From Bacteroidales bacterium (GTDB lineage: Bacteria; Bacteroidota; Bacteroidia; Bacteroidales; VadinHA17), in NCBI GenBank assembly GCA_022865305.1, contig JALHSP010000152.1, forward strand, positions 1-44,149: a stretch of 44,149 nucleotides of DNA, in the 5' to 3' direction. The translations under genes and the position numbers were made by a program. The number at the start of each line of letters is the position of its first letter. The stretch's first letter is position 1. Below the pieces are notes generated by a model. That model saw nothing but the letters and a program-made list of their open reading frames with translations, did not search any database and was not told where the DNA came from. This document shows, one piece after another, positions 25,061 to 33,934 of this stretch.

Positions 25061-26656
25061 ATGGCTATGAAAATAAGATTTTATAAAACAATATGTGCAG
25101 CAGTGATCCTCTTTTCAATGTTCATCGCTGGCTGTATAAAGGATCTGGATACTATTCCTCTTGATGAGGACATCCTCACGACGGAAAAAATATACAGTGA
25201 CTTTAATAATTATGAAAAGGTTCTTGCCAAAGTCTATGCAGGACTGGCAGTGTCAGGTCAGATGGGCCCTCATGGCAATAATGACCTAAGCGGTCTTGAT
25301 GAAGGATTCGGTCAATATACAAGAGCCTACTTCTATGCTCAGGAGCTGCCAACCGATGAAGCAATACTCGGATGGAATGACGGCAACCTGAGAGACTACC
25401 AGGAAATGGACTGGTCTGCATCCAACGAGTTCATATTTAATATGTACTCAAGGATCTTCTACCAGATTTCACTCTGTAATGAATTCATCCGTCAAACTAC
25501 TGAAGCTAAAGTTGCAGATTACGGTTTTACTGAAGCGCAGAAAACCACTATTACCCTTTACAGAACCGAAGCAAGACTTCTCAGGGCTCTCAGCTATTAC
25601 CATGCTCTTGATATGTTCGGAAGTGTTCCGTTCGTAACCGATGAAGATGCTGTCGGAGCATTCCTGCCTGAACAGATCTCACGAACTGATCTTTTTGACT
25701 ATGTTGAGAGTGAGCTTCTTGATATTGAGACTAAACTTATGGCGCCAAGGACTAATGTTTATGGACGTATGGACCAGGCATCAGCATGGATGCTGCTTGC
25801 ACGTCTCTATCTGAATGCCGAGGTTTATGGCAAGGGTGCAAAATATACCGAAGCAATAACCTACTCAAAAAAAGTGATAGATGCAGGTTACTATCTTGAA
25901 GATAACTACGCGAAGATGTTTATGGCTGACAATCATAATGCCAATGGTATCATATTTGCTATACCATATGACGGCGTTATGACTAAAACATGGGGTGGTA
26001 CATGTTTCATTATCCAAGCTGAAGTCGGAGGCTCGATGCTGCCGGCTAACTTCGGAATCAGCGGTGGCTGGTGGGGACTCAGGGCAAAACCTCAGTTTGT
26101 CGATAAATTTCCGGCAGACGATTCCGACAAGAGGAAAATGTTCTATACTGCAGGACAGACTAAAGACATTGCCGATATGTTCAATTTCAATCACGGTTAT
26201 GCCGTAACGAAATGGACTAATATCAAATCTACAGGTGGAGCCGGCTCGAATGGCACACACCCCGATACGGATCAACCGATCTTCAGGCTTGCTGATGCTT
26301 ATCTTATGTATGCCGAAGCTGTCCTTCGCGGCGGTACCGGCGGAAGTACTTCTGCCGCACTTGCATATGTGAATGAGATAAGACTCAAAGCTTATGGAAG
26401 TACAGCGGGACAAATAACCGAGGGAGAACTGACACTAAACTTTATTCTTGATGAAAGAGCAAGAGAACTTTACTGGGAGGGTTATCGTCGAACCGACCTG
26501 ATCAGATATGGTCTCTTTACCGGTGGTGGTTATATCTGGCAATGGAAAGGAGGAGTTCAGGCAGGTGTTGCAACAGATGCCAAGTATAAACTCTTCCCTA
26601 TTCCTGATGCCGATATGGGTGCAAATCCCAACCTGGTACAGAATGAAGGCTATTGA
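25061..26656 (+). CDS. susD: SusD/RagB-like glycan-binding lipoprotein
   Basis: The 531-residue protein has a lipoprotein signal with lipobox FIAGC (Cys25 from ATG 25061; a second in-frame ATG at 25067 is equally usable). The mature part shows the SusD fold: an N-terminal KDLDTIPLDEDILTTEKIY segment, TPR-like helices with LYRTEARLLRALSYYHALDMFGSVPFVT (cited here as TEARLLRALSYYHALDMFG), and the C-terminal RARELYWEGYRRTDLIRYG. It caps the SusC barrel at the cell surface and binds oligosaccharide. Aromatic-rich stretches such as SGGWWGLRAKPQF may form the binding platform. The gene is 12 bases after susC. Confidence 0.95.
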   Translation: MAMKIRFYKTICAAVILFSMFIAGCIKDLDTIPLDEDILTTEKIYSDFNNYEKVLAKVYAGLAVSGQMGPHGNNDLSGLDEGFGQYTRAYFYAQELPTDEAILGWNDGNLRDYQEMDWSASNEFIFNMYSRIFYQISLCNEFIRQTTEAKVADYGFTEAQKTTITLYRTEARLLRALSYYHALDMFGSVPFVTDEDAVGAFLPEQISRTDLFDYVESELLDIETKLMAPRTNVYGRMDQASAWMLLARLYLNAEVYGKGAKYTEAITYSKKVIDAGYYLEDNYAKMFMADNHNANGIIFAIPYDGVMTKTWGGTCFIIQAEVGGSMLPANFGISGGWWGLRAKPQFVDKFPADDSDKRKMFYTAGQTKDIADMFNFNHGYAVTKWTNIKSTGGAGSNGTHPDTDQPIFRLADAYLMYAEAVLRGGTGGSTSAALAYVNEIRLKAYGSTAGQITEGELTLNFILDERARELYWEGYRRTDLIRYGLFTGGGYIWQWKGGVQAGVATDAKYKLFPIPDADMGANPNLVQNEGY

Positions 26657-26678
26657 TTTATTCTTAAAACAAACAGAT

Positions 26679-27773
26679 ATGAAAAAAATAAGTCTGATAC
26701 TATTAATGTTAACAGTTTTCTTTACCGCTTGTGAAAAGGATAAGGAGAACGTAGTTATCAAATATTTGATACAATCAAATGACCTGAGTAATTTGTCTGC
26801 CACAACATTTGTTCTCGACAGGGAACAGGCTGCCAGTACTTTCCAGACATTCCAGTGGACTGATGTGGATTATGGATTTGACGCGGTGATTACTTATGTT
26901 GTTCAGTGTGATAAAAAAACTAATAATTTCAAATCTCCTATAGACATTGTTTCTGTAACACATGCTACTAGTGCCTCTATTTCAGTAGGAGATATGAATA
27001 AGCTAATGCTGGCTGCCAGTATGAATCCTGATGAAGCAACCGACCTGCAATTCAGAGTAAAATCCACTGTAAATGCCAAAGTCAATCCTATCTATTCAGA
27101 CATTGTTGAAGCTAAAGTCACTCCCTATGCAACAACATTCCCGCCGATATATATGTGCGGAGGAGCTGTGGGAGGATGGAACTGGGATCTGTACACTTAT
27201 AAGGAGTTGAGAAGCACGGCACCAAATGTTTATGAAACTATTGCCCGCTTCTTAAACAACGATATATTCAGGTTCTTCAAGCAAACAAACTGGAATCCAA
27301 CCTCATGGAACTACCTGTATTTCACAGGTACCATCAGCCCGCTGCTTGAACTAAATCCTAGTGATGGTGACAACAACTTCAAGTTTGTTGGAACGACGGG
27401 CTTTTACGAGATTACTGTCAATATGAAGACAAAGTCTGTTTCTATGGTTGCAGTTGCTGAGCCGGTACTCTTTGCAACAGGAGGCGCTCTCGGCGGTTGG
27501 GACTGGAGTACAAATTACATCCAGCTGACATGGAAAGCTAACGGAATATTTCAGGCAACTACCGACTTTTCAAATGACATCTTCCGTTTCTTCAAGCAGG
27601 CTGGCTGGGGTGATGGCTATAATTACCTCTGGTTTAACGGCGGATCTGTCAGCCCATTGCTGGAACTAAATCTCAATGACAGTGACAACAACTTCAGGTT
27701 TATCGGTACTCCCGGTAGTTATACAATTACAGTTAACCTGCTTGACAAAATTATTACAATGACTCAGCCCTAA
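26679..27773 (+). CDS. SusE/SusF-like surface starch-binding lipoprotein
   Basis: The start is placed at ATG 26679, which opens a clear lipoprotein signal (TVFFTACEKDKEN). The longer in-frame extension back to 26508 lies inside susD and has no signal peptide. The 364-residue product has an N-terminal Ig-like domain (about 25-150). Two tandem homologous carbohydrate-binding domains follow (about 154-258 and 261-364). Each begins with GGAVGGWNWD or GGALGGWDWS and contains DIFRFFKQ, SPLLELN and DNNFKF or DNNFRF. This matches the SusE/SusF design, in which such modules hold starch at the cell surface. Its gene follows susD by 22 bases, completing the SusCDE core. A hairpin follows it. Confidence 0.87.
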   Translation: MKKISLILLMLTVFFTACEKDKENVVIKYLIQSNDLSNLSATTFVLDREQAASTFQTFQWTDVDYGFDAVITYVVQCDKKTNNFKSPIDIVSVTHATSASISVGDMNKLMLAASMNPDEATDLQFRVKSTVNAKVNPIYSDIVEAKVTPYATTFPPIYMCGGAVGGWNWDLYTYKELRSTAPNVYETIARFLNNDIFRFFKQTNWNPTSWNYLYFTGTISPLLELNPSDGDNNFKFVGTTGFYEITVNMKTKSVSMVAVAEPVLFATGGALGGWDWSTNYIQLTWKANGIFQATTDFSNDIFRFFKQAGWGDGYNYLWFNGGSVSPLLELNLNDSDNNFRFIGTPGSYTITVNLLDKIITMTQP

Positions 27774-27811
27774 ACCAGCTGGTTAAAGTATTGATTCGCA
27801 TAAATTCTGAG

Positions 27812-27845
27812 AGAGGCTGTCATCATGATTGAAGGCAGCCTCTTT
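27812..27845 (+). terminator. Hairpin after the susE-like gene
   Basis: AGAGGCTG (27812-27819) pairs with CAGCCTCT (27836-27843) across a 16-base loop, and the stem is followed by TT and an A-rich stretch. The short T run suggests partial termination, which would lower expression of GH53 and GH13 relative to susCDE. Confidence 0.45.
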
Positions 27846-27858
27846 AAATAAAAATAAT

Positions 27859-29037
27859 ATGAGATCTTATAAATTATTTCTTATCCTGCTTGTCATAGCA
27901 GGCTGCAATGGTAAGGAAGACGCGAATAATAATCCTGCAGATAAAAGAATCTATTATTCGCATACTGAGTTTCCTATGGGAGCCGACCTCTCCTATGTAA
28001 ATCAGATCCTTGATAAAGGAGGTGTTTATAAAGACTCAGGAAAAATCACGAATCCTTATGTCATCTTTAAGAAGTACGGAGCAAACACTATCCGCTTCAG
28101 GCTCTGGCATAACCCTGAATGGACGAGAACAGTCTACGATCCCCCGATAACAAACATGTATAACGATTTTCCAGATGTCAAAAAAGGTATCCTTGCAGCA
28201 AAAGCACAAGGTATGGCAGTAAGTCTCGACTTTCACTACTCAGACAGCTGGGCAGATCCTTCAAAACAGGTGCCTCCTGCTGCATGGGAAGGAGTGTCAC
28301 TTTCTGATCTGCATGACAGCATTTACAACTATACCCTTAAGACACTTGACAAACTTGAAGCAGCAAACGCAATGCCTGAGTTTGTTCAGGTTGGTAATGA
28401 AATAAATCCCGGATTTGTCCTTCCCCAAGGTGACAGATGGAATAAAAAGGCAGATTTTATCTTTCTCCTTAACGGAGCAATAAATGCAGTAAGAGATGCA
28501 TCGGTTTCTTCAACTATAAAGCCAAAGATCATAGTCCATATCGCTCAGCCAGAAAATGTTGTTCCATGGTTTGAGAGCATGGCGTCAGCCGGATTGACTG
28601 ACTATGATATTGTCGGGGTCTCTTATTATTACCTGTGGTCTAAGGTAAGTATAAGCAATGTAAGTGATTATATTGCTGATATAAAGAGCCTGACCGGGAA
28701 GGATGTCATGGTGGTTGAAACAGCTTACCCCTGGACACTGAATATTGCAGACAGCTACAACAACATTATTGCAGCAGATAAACTTACTTCCACTTATCCA
28801 GCCAGCCAGACGGGCCAGTACGATTACCTGGTAAAGCTGACACAGGAAATAATTGACGGAGGGGGAAAAGGAATCCATTACTGGGAACCGGCATGGATAA
28901 CCTCAAACATGAAAGACAAGTGGGGTACAGGTTCTTCGTGGGACTGCAACACCCTCTTTGACTTTACCGGCAATGTTATCGAAGGAATGAATTACATGAC
29001 CTATCCCTATAAGTTTAAAAATAAACTCAGAGACTAA
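27859..29037 (+). CDS. GH53 endo-beta-1,4-galactanase lipoprotein
   Basis: From ATG 27859 the product has 392 residues; an in-frame TTG at 27829 lies within the hairpin before the gene and is rejected. It has the lipobox VIAGC and one GH53 TIM barrel. Hallmarks are GADLSYVNQILDKGG, NTIRFRLWHNPEW and LDFHYSDSWADP. The acid/base is Glu181 in VGNEIN and the nucleophile Glu287 in VVETAYPW, followed by GKGIHYWEPAW. GH53 enzymes cut beta-1,4-galactan side chains of pectin (type I arabinogalactan). The gene sits inside an otherwise alpha-glucan operon, between the susE-like gene and a GH13 amylase, which is unusual. The last three codons overlap an 8-bp tandem repeat. Confidence 0.93.
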   Translation: MRSYKLFLILLVIAGCNGKEDANNNPADKRIYYSHTEFPMGADLSYVNQILDKGGVYKDSGKITNPYVIFKKYGANTIRFRLWHNPEWTRTVYDPPITNMYNDFPDVKKGILAAKAQGMAVSLDFHYSDSWADPSKQVPPAAWEGVSLSDLHDSIYNYTLKTLDKLEAANAMPEFVQVGNEINPGFVLPQGDRWNKKADFIFLLNGAINAVRDASVSSTIKPKIIVHIAQPENVVPWFESMASAGLTDYDIVGVSYYYLWSKVSISNVSDYIADIKSLTGKDVMVVETAYPWTLNIADSYNNIIAADKLTSTYPASQTGQYDYLVKLTQEIIDGGGKGIHYWEPAWITSNMKDKWGTGSSWDCNTLFDFTGNVIEGMNYMTYPYKFKNKLRD

Positions 29038-29057
29038 GTGACTGAGAGACTTAGAGA
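29026..29057. repeat. Four degenerate 8-bp tandem repeats
   Basis: CTCAGAGA, CTAAGTGA, CTGAGAGA and CTTAGAGA follow head to tail. The first units encode the last codons and stop of the GH53 gene, so the repeat array has reached into coding sequence. Copy-number change would alter the C-terminus by only a few residues. Confidence 0.6.
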
Positions 29058-29063
29058 TAGTTA

Positions 29064-29094
29064 AACGCTGAACGCTATACGCTAAACCCTAAAC
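29064..29094. repeat. Heptamer tandem repeat before the GH13 start
   Basis: AACGCTG, AACGCTA, TACGCTA, AACCCTA and a partial AAC run up to the base before the ATG at 29096 (one base, T, between). The period is 7 with few mismatches. It occupies the ribosome-binding region of the amylase gene, so repeat number could influence translation. Confidence 0.65.
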
Positions 29095-29095
29095 T

Positions 29096-31906
29096 ATGTT
29101 ATTGAGGCTTCAAATTATCATATTTTTTCTTTTTGGAGGGATTCTATCGCTAAATGGTCAGGTGGTTACAGCTAATCCTGTTTTCCCCATAGCTTCTGAT
29201 GCCGTGGTGATAACATTTAATGCTGATAAGGGAGATATGGGACTTAAAGACTATTCAGGTAATGATATTTATGCACATACCGGCGTTATTACCGACAAAA
29301 GCACCAGCGGAACAGACTGGAAATATGTCATTGCTTCATGGACAACCAACCTGCCTAAAGCGAAGCTTACCAAAGTCTCTGCTAACGTTTATACTCTTAC
29401 AATTTCACCATCAATACGCGAGTTCTATAGTGTTCCATCCACTGAAACCATCAAAAAGCTGGCATTTGTCTTTCGAAACTCCACAGGTACCCGCACTGGC
29501 CGGGATGTCAGCGGTGCCGACATCTTTTATGATGTGAGTGAAACACCGGTTTTTGAGGTTATGATCTCACAACCTGATAAATATACTTCTCTTATCAATT
29601 CAGGAGAGAGCATTACTATTCAGGCTTCAGCCTCAATGGGTGACTCTCTGATACTGCTGCAGAATAACACCCGCTTGAAGAAAGTGACTGAGCTGACCTC
29701 CACGTATTCTCTCACAGCCACAGGCACAGGCCTTTTTAAAATTGTAGCCAGGGCATGGAGCGATCTTATCATGAAGGAAGATTCCGTCTTCTATTTTATC
29801 AAACCGCCGGTCACAGTTGAGGAGGTCCCTCAAGGTCTGAAATCCGGTTTAAATGTGACCGGTGATAATAGCGCGGCATTTCTATTGTATGCCCCCGGGA
29901 AGAACAATGTATTTGTTCTGGCCGATTTCAACGGATGGGTTTTTCGTGATGAAGGTTATATGAAAAGAAGCAGTGACGGCAACTGGTTCTGGAAGGAGGT
30001 TACTGGACTTGATCCCCTGACTGAATACAGTTTTCAGTATGTAGTTGATGATTCTATAAAAATAACCGATCCATACTCTGCAAAAGTGCTCGATCCCTGG
30101 AATGATAAATACATTACCTCTATAACTTATCCTGATCTAAAAGCCTATCCTGAAGTTTTTGCTGAGGGACTGGTTTCCGTTTTCCGGACTCGTCCTCCGC
30201 AATACACATGGAAAAACACATCGTTCACCTCCCCTTCAAAAAAGGACCTGGTAATTTATGAGCTCCTGGTGCGTGATTTTGTGGCAGCTCATAATTTTAA
30301 TACAATCCGAGATTCGCTTGCATATTTCTCACGACTGGGGATCAATGCCATCGAGTTTATGCCTGTAAATGAGTTTGACGGTAACAGCAGCTGGGGTTAT
30401 AATCCTGCAATGTATTTTGCCGTTGATAAGTATTATGGCACCGCGGACAGCTTTAAAGAACTGATAGACTCCTGCCACAGCCGGGGTATCGCGGTAATTT
30501 TGGATATTGTCCTGAACCATGCCTATGGTAATAATCTGCTGGTGAAGATGTATTTCAACAGCATAGACAATAAACCTTCCGCCGATAATCCATGGTTCAA
30601 TGTTGACTCACCCAATCCCTCATATTCATGGGGTTATGATTTTAACCATGAGAGTACTGCCACTCAGGCATTTGTTGATAGCGTCTGTCATTACTGGATC
30701 AGCGAGTTTAAAGTTGACGGATTCAGGTTTGACTTTACAAAGGGCTTTACCAACACAACGGGTGACGGTTGGGCTTATGACCAGGCACGTATAAATATAC
30801 TGAAACGTATGGGAGATAAAATCTGGTCATACAAACCGGACGCCCATCTGATCCTGGAGCACTTTGCAGAGAACAGCGAGGAGAAGATCCTGGCTGATCA
30901 TGGCTTTATGTTATGGGGTAATGCCAAAAATAACTATCTTGAAGCATCCATGGGTTACTCTTCCGACCTTTCCATGGCATCATACCTGAACCTTGGCTGG
31001 AGCGAGCCGGGTCTGGTGACATATATGGAGAGCCATGACGAGGAACGTATGATGTATAAAAATATTACCTGGGGTAATGCCGGTACCGGTTATGATATCA
31101 AAGATTTCAGGATCGCACTCAACAGGGTCAGACTGGCAGCCACATTCTTCTTTACCATACCCGGACCAAAGATGATCTGGCAGTTCGGCGAGCTTGGGTA
31201 TGATATCTCAATCGATGTAAACGGAAGAACAGGCGAAAAGCCAATAAAATGGGATTATTTCACTGATACTGACCGACATCGGTTATACCTGTTCTATAAG
31301 CTTCTTATTGATCTAAGAAAAACGCAGCCTGTGTTCGGGTCAAATAATTATACCTGGTCTCTTTCAACCCCGATGAAACGGCTTCAGCTTTCTGATCCCA
31401 CGATGAAAGTTAACATACTTGGTAATTTTGGCGTTACCTCATCAACAATTGATCCCTCTTTCCAGCAAACAGGGAAATGGTACGAGTACTTTACTGAAGA
31501 TTCCATCACAGTAACCAATGTTAATAATCTGCTTAACCTTCAACCTGGTGAGTACAGACTCTACACTTCAAAAAAACTGCCATCACCTAAATTAATCCTG
31601 GGTATTGAGGATCAGATATTACCAGATAAAGACAGCTTTGTTTCTGTTTATCCGAATCCTTCCGGTGAAGAATTTAATATCAAGATACAAAGTGCAAATC
31701 CCACAGTTGTTTCTGTTACAATATTTGATATAGCCGGAAGAATAATCAGGAATCTTAAAACAGATATTTCCGGAGACATTATGCAGACAATCAGATGGGA
31801 CGGAAGATCTGAAAACGGGCTCGAAGTATCAGATGGAATCTACCTGGTCCAGGTAAGAACACTACATAGAACCCAGACTATCAAAGTAATAAAAATCTTT
31901 AAATAG
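29096..31906 (+). CDS. T9SS-exported multidomain GH13 alpha-amylase
   Basis: The 936-residue protein has a signal peptide (ending LNGQ). N-terminal beta-sandwich domains follow (about 20-250), then a CBM48-like module (about 258-340: VFVLADFNGWVFRDEGY). The GH13 catalytic barrel (about 370-760) has all three acidic residues: Asp546 nucleophile in DGFRFDFTKG, Glu588 acid/base in LILEHFAE and Asp648 in ESHDEERM. Region I is VILDIVLNHAYG. The C-terminal part (about 848-936) is a type A T9SS sorting domain (VYPNPSGEEF, then DGIYLVQV and KVIKIFK), so the enzyme is exported through the outer membrane. It is the surface endo-acting enzyme that opens starch-like polymers. It stands at the end of the susC operon and is convergent with the next GH13 gene, 17 bases away. 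Confidence 0.93.
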   Translation: MLLRLQIIIFFLFGGILSLNGQVVTANPVFPIASDAVVITFNADKGDMGLKDYSGNDIYAHTGVITDKSTSGTDWKYVIASWTTNLPKAKLTKVSANVYTLTISPSIREFYSVPSTETIKKLAFVFRNSTGTRTGRDVSGADIFYDVSETPVFEVMISQPDKYTSLINSGESITIQASASMGDSLILLQNNTRLKKVTELTSTYSLTATGTGLFKIVARAWSDLIMKEDSVFYFIKPPVTVEEVPQGLKSGLNVTGDNSAAFLLYAPGKNNVFVLADFNGWVFRDEGYMKRSSDGNWFWKEVTGLDPLTEYSFQYVVDDSIKITDPYSAKVLDPWNDKYITSITYPDLKAYPEVFAEGLVSVFRTRPPQYTWKNTSFTSPSKKDLVIYELLVRDFVAAHNFNTIRDSLAYFSRLGINAIEFMPVNEFDGNSSWGYNPAMYFAVDKYYGTADSFKELIDSCHSRGIAVILDIVLNHAYGNNLLVKMYFNSIDNKPSADNPWFNVDSPNPSYSWGYDFNHESTATQAFVDSVCHYWISEFKVDGFRFDFTKGFTNTTGDGWAYDQARINILKRMGDKIWSYKPDAHLILEHFAENSEEKILADHGFMLWGNAKNNYLEASMGYSSDLSMASYLNLGWSEPGLVTYMESHDEERMMYKNITWGNAGTGYDIKDFRIALNRVRLAATFFFTIPGPKMIWQFGELGYDISIDVNGRTGEKPIKWDYFTDTDRHRLYLFYKLLIDLRKTQPVFGSNNYTWSLSTPMKRLQLSDPTMKVNILGNFGVTSSTIDPSFQQTGKWYEYFTEDSITVTNVNNLLNLQPGEYRLYTSKKLPSPKLILGIEDQILPDKDSFVSVYPNPSGEEFNIKIQSANPTVVSVTIFDIAGRIIRNLKTDISGDIMQTIRWDGRSENGLEVSDGIYLVQVRTLHRTQTIKVIKIFK

Positions 31907-31923
31907 AAATTTTATAAACGGGA

Positions 31924-33816
31924 TTAGTTCTTCCTTAGAACGATGGCACTTATTGGTTCCAGATTTACATTGAGTTCTGAATCTACTGCTTTATATGATT
32001 TCCCTTCTTCAGATAATATGTCTGTAAAAATACCTCCATTATTTACCGGTACTACAACAGGTTGCACCTGATCGGACCGGTTGAAAACAATAATTATTTC
32101 ATTATCATCTGATGTTCTGGTGTAGCCAAGAACCATTTTCTGATCATCGGCTATTGTGAATTTGAGATCTCCGTAAATCAGCACAGGATTCTGTCTCCGC
32201 ACCAAAACAAGTTTTTTATAAAAAGACAACAAAGCCGTATCCGGTCTGACAATATCCACGGGGCGGATTTTTGAAGGATCCCAATTCGCTTTTTCATCCT
32301 CATAAACAATATCATTCCATACCACCGGTTTCCTGCAGTCAGGATCATCCGCTCCCCACATTCCCACTTCATCCCCATTCCATATTTGGGGTGCTCCTAT
32401 AAATGTAAACTGGTGTATCAGGAGCAGGATCTGTTCTTTTCTGGTAAGCTCATCCGGCTTGTTTATCTTATAGTCAGGATTTTCATATGGTTTGGCATTA
32501 TACTTATCCATTGTTTTGTTGAACAGGGAAGTAGAAAGCCTCGGAGAATCATGAGTGGCAGAGACATTCATCATAGCCTGCAGGTTATCAATGCTTATTC
32601 CCTTATCAATCCTTTCAATTTCACTGATAAATCCCGACGGGGTAAGCACTGGCTCGGCCTGGCCGAAGAATCCTCTTGCTACTCTGAACCACCTGTAATT
32701 CATAATGGCATCATATTGATCTCCTTCAAGAAAAACAGCAGGATCCAGAAGTTTATCCGGCCATTCAAGCCACCAGATCTCTCCAACAATGTAGGCTACG
32801 GGATTAACTGAACGTACCTCTTTTCGATAATCGCGCCAGAATCCCATTGGGACTTCACCGGCTACATCGAGCCTGAATCCATCCACTCCATCAACCGGAT
32901 CGCCGTTATTATCAGGATCAAGCCATCTTCTCGATACATTGAAAATATGCTGCCTTAATGATTCGGAGTGAAGATTTCCTTCAAACGGCATTATTTTATC
33001 ATCAGGTGGAATAATGTCTTTTCTGAAGACCGGCATATACGGATTATTCCCGCCCCAGCCTTCGTAGCTGAATTCATCAGCAGGAGTAGCCGGATCATCG
33101 AATTTAATTACATTGTACCAGTCCTTATATGCTGAATTACTTCCATTTTTTCTTATGTCATTCAGAGCCCAGAAATCACGGCCTGTATGATTCCATGAAT
33201 AATCCATAATTACCCTGATCCCTTTTTTATGACACTCATCAACTACTTTCAGAAACAGTTTATCAGCACCTGTCCATTGCCAGGTTGAAGGATCACCGGG
33301 AGATTCCGAATTCATTATTTCAACATCTCCTTCCGGATCGGGTCCGAAGTTACGGTCGATATGTGTGTAATTCCTAGCATCATATTTGTGAAGGGAAGGA
33401 GAATCATTAAGCGGATTAAAATAAATAGCTGTGATGCCAAGCTCCTGAATATAATCCAGTTTATCCAGAACTCCCTGGAGATCACCGCCATACCTGCGTG
33501 CCTGTATCTTTGAATTAAATCCGTCTGCTTTTACACTATCGAGCCATGGTTCATGAGCGTACCAATCGTGTCCCCAGGGTGTTATTTGCCAGTTATCTGG
33601 CAACTGATCAGGATAAGAACCTTTCATGTCAGCTGGCGTAGGATCATTTGAAGGATCGCCATTCCGGAAACGTTCAACAAAAATCTGGTACCATATTGCC
33701 TCTTTTGCCCATTCCGGAACAGAAGCAAGGTTTTTAATTTCAGACTTTTGCCGGCATGCATGAGTAATTATACATAATCCGATAGCCAGTAGTAAAATAA
33801 ACTTCTGTGATTTCAT
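31924..33816 (-). CDS. GH13 alpha-amylase/neopullulanase-like lipoprotein
   Basis: The 630-residue product has a signal peptide with a probable lipid-modified Cys21 (ITHAC). Its GH13 barrel carries IWYQIFVERFRNGDP, RRYGGDLQGVLDKLDYI, VIMDYSWNH, Asp317 in DGFRLDVAGE, Glu346 in VGEIWW and Asp423 in SATHDSPR. All three catalytic acids are present. The layout resembles SusG/SusA-type amylases and neopullulanases of Bacteroidota; the precise bond choice cannot be read from sequence. It is the last gene of the leftward operon and is separated from the preceding GH13 gene by 118 bases with a hairpin, so it may be expressed at a different level. It has no T9SS tail. Confidence 0.92.
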   Translation of the reverse strand: MKSQKFILLLAIGLCIITHACRQKSEIKNLASVPEWAKEAIWYQIFVERFRNGDPSNDPTPADMKGSYPDQLPDNWQITPWGHDWYAHEPWLDSVKADGFNSKIQARRYGGDLQGVLDKLDYIQELGITAIYFNPLNDSPSLHKYDARNYTHIDRNFGPDPEGDVEIMNSESPGDPSTWQWTGADKLFLKVVDECHKKGIRVIMDYSWNHTGRDFWALNDIRKNGSNSAYKDWYNVIKFDDPATPADEFSYEGWGGNNPYMPVFRKDIIPPDDKIMPFEGNLHSESLRQHIFNVSRRWLDPDNNGDPVDGVDGFRLDVAGEVPMGFWRDYRKEVRSVNPVAYIVGEIWWLEWPDKLLDPAVFLEGDQYDAIMNYRWFRVARGFFGQAEPVLTPSGFISEIERIDKGISIDNLQAMMNVSATHDSPRLSTSLFNKTMDKYNAKPYENPDYKINKPDELTRKEQILLLIHQFTFIGAPQIWNGDEVGMWGADDPDCRKPVVWNDIVYEDEKANWDPSKIRPVDIVRPDTALLSFYKKLVLVRRQNPVLIYGDLKFTIADDQKMVLGYTRTSDDNEIIIVFNRSDQVQPVVVPVNNGGIFTDILSEEGKSYKAVDSELNVNLEPISAIVLRKN

Positions 33817-33877
33817 ATTTTTCAGTTTTAACCACGGATTTATGACAGGTATAGCTAATAAAAAAACCCACCCCTTG

Positions 33878-33893
33878 CCCCTCCCAGGAGGGG
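33878..33893. repeat. 7-bp C/G hairpin between two GH13 genes
   Basis: CCCCTCC-CA-GGAGGGG is a perfect hairpin in the 118-base gap between the two leftward GH13 genes, preceded by CCACCCCTTG. It belongs to the same C-run/G-run family as the elements at 217, 11471 and 18907-18993. It might act as a weak terminator or as an mRNA-stability stem. Confidence 0.5.
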
Positions 33894-33934
33894 AACTCTT
33901 GTCTTAACACCTTTTGTCTTTTAAATTTTGTCTT

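Noticed and set aside
25865-26413. 182-residue minus-strand frame opposite susD
   Set aside because: It is antisense to a clear SusD gene, lacks promoter context and has atypical Cys/Ser-rich composition.
26508-26678. 57-codon extension of the susE-like gene
   Set aside because: It lies inside susD in another frame, and the lipoprotein signal begins at ATG 26679.
29064-29094. Telomere-type repeat (AACCCTA)
   Set aside because: Only one unit matches exactly; the array is a short degenerate heptamer typical of bacterial simple repeats.
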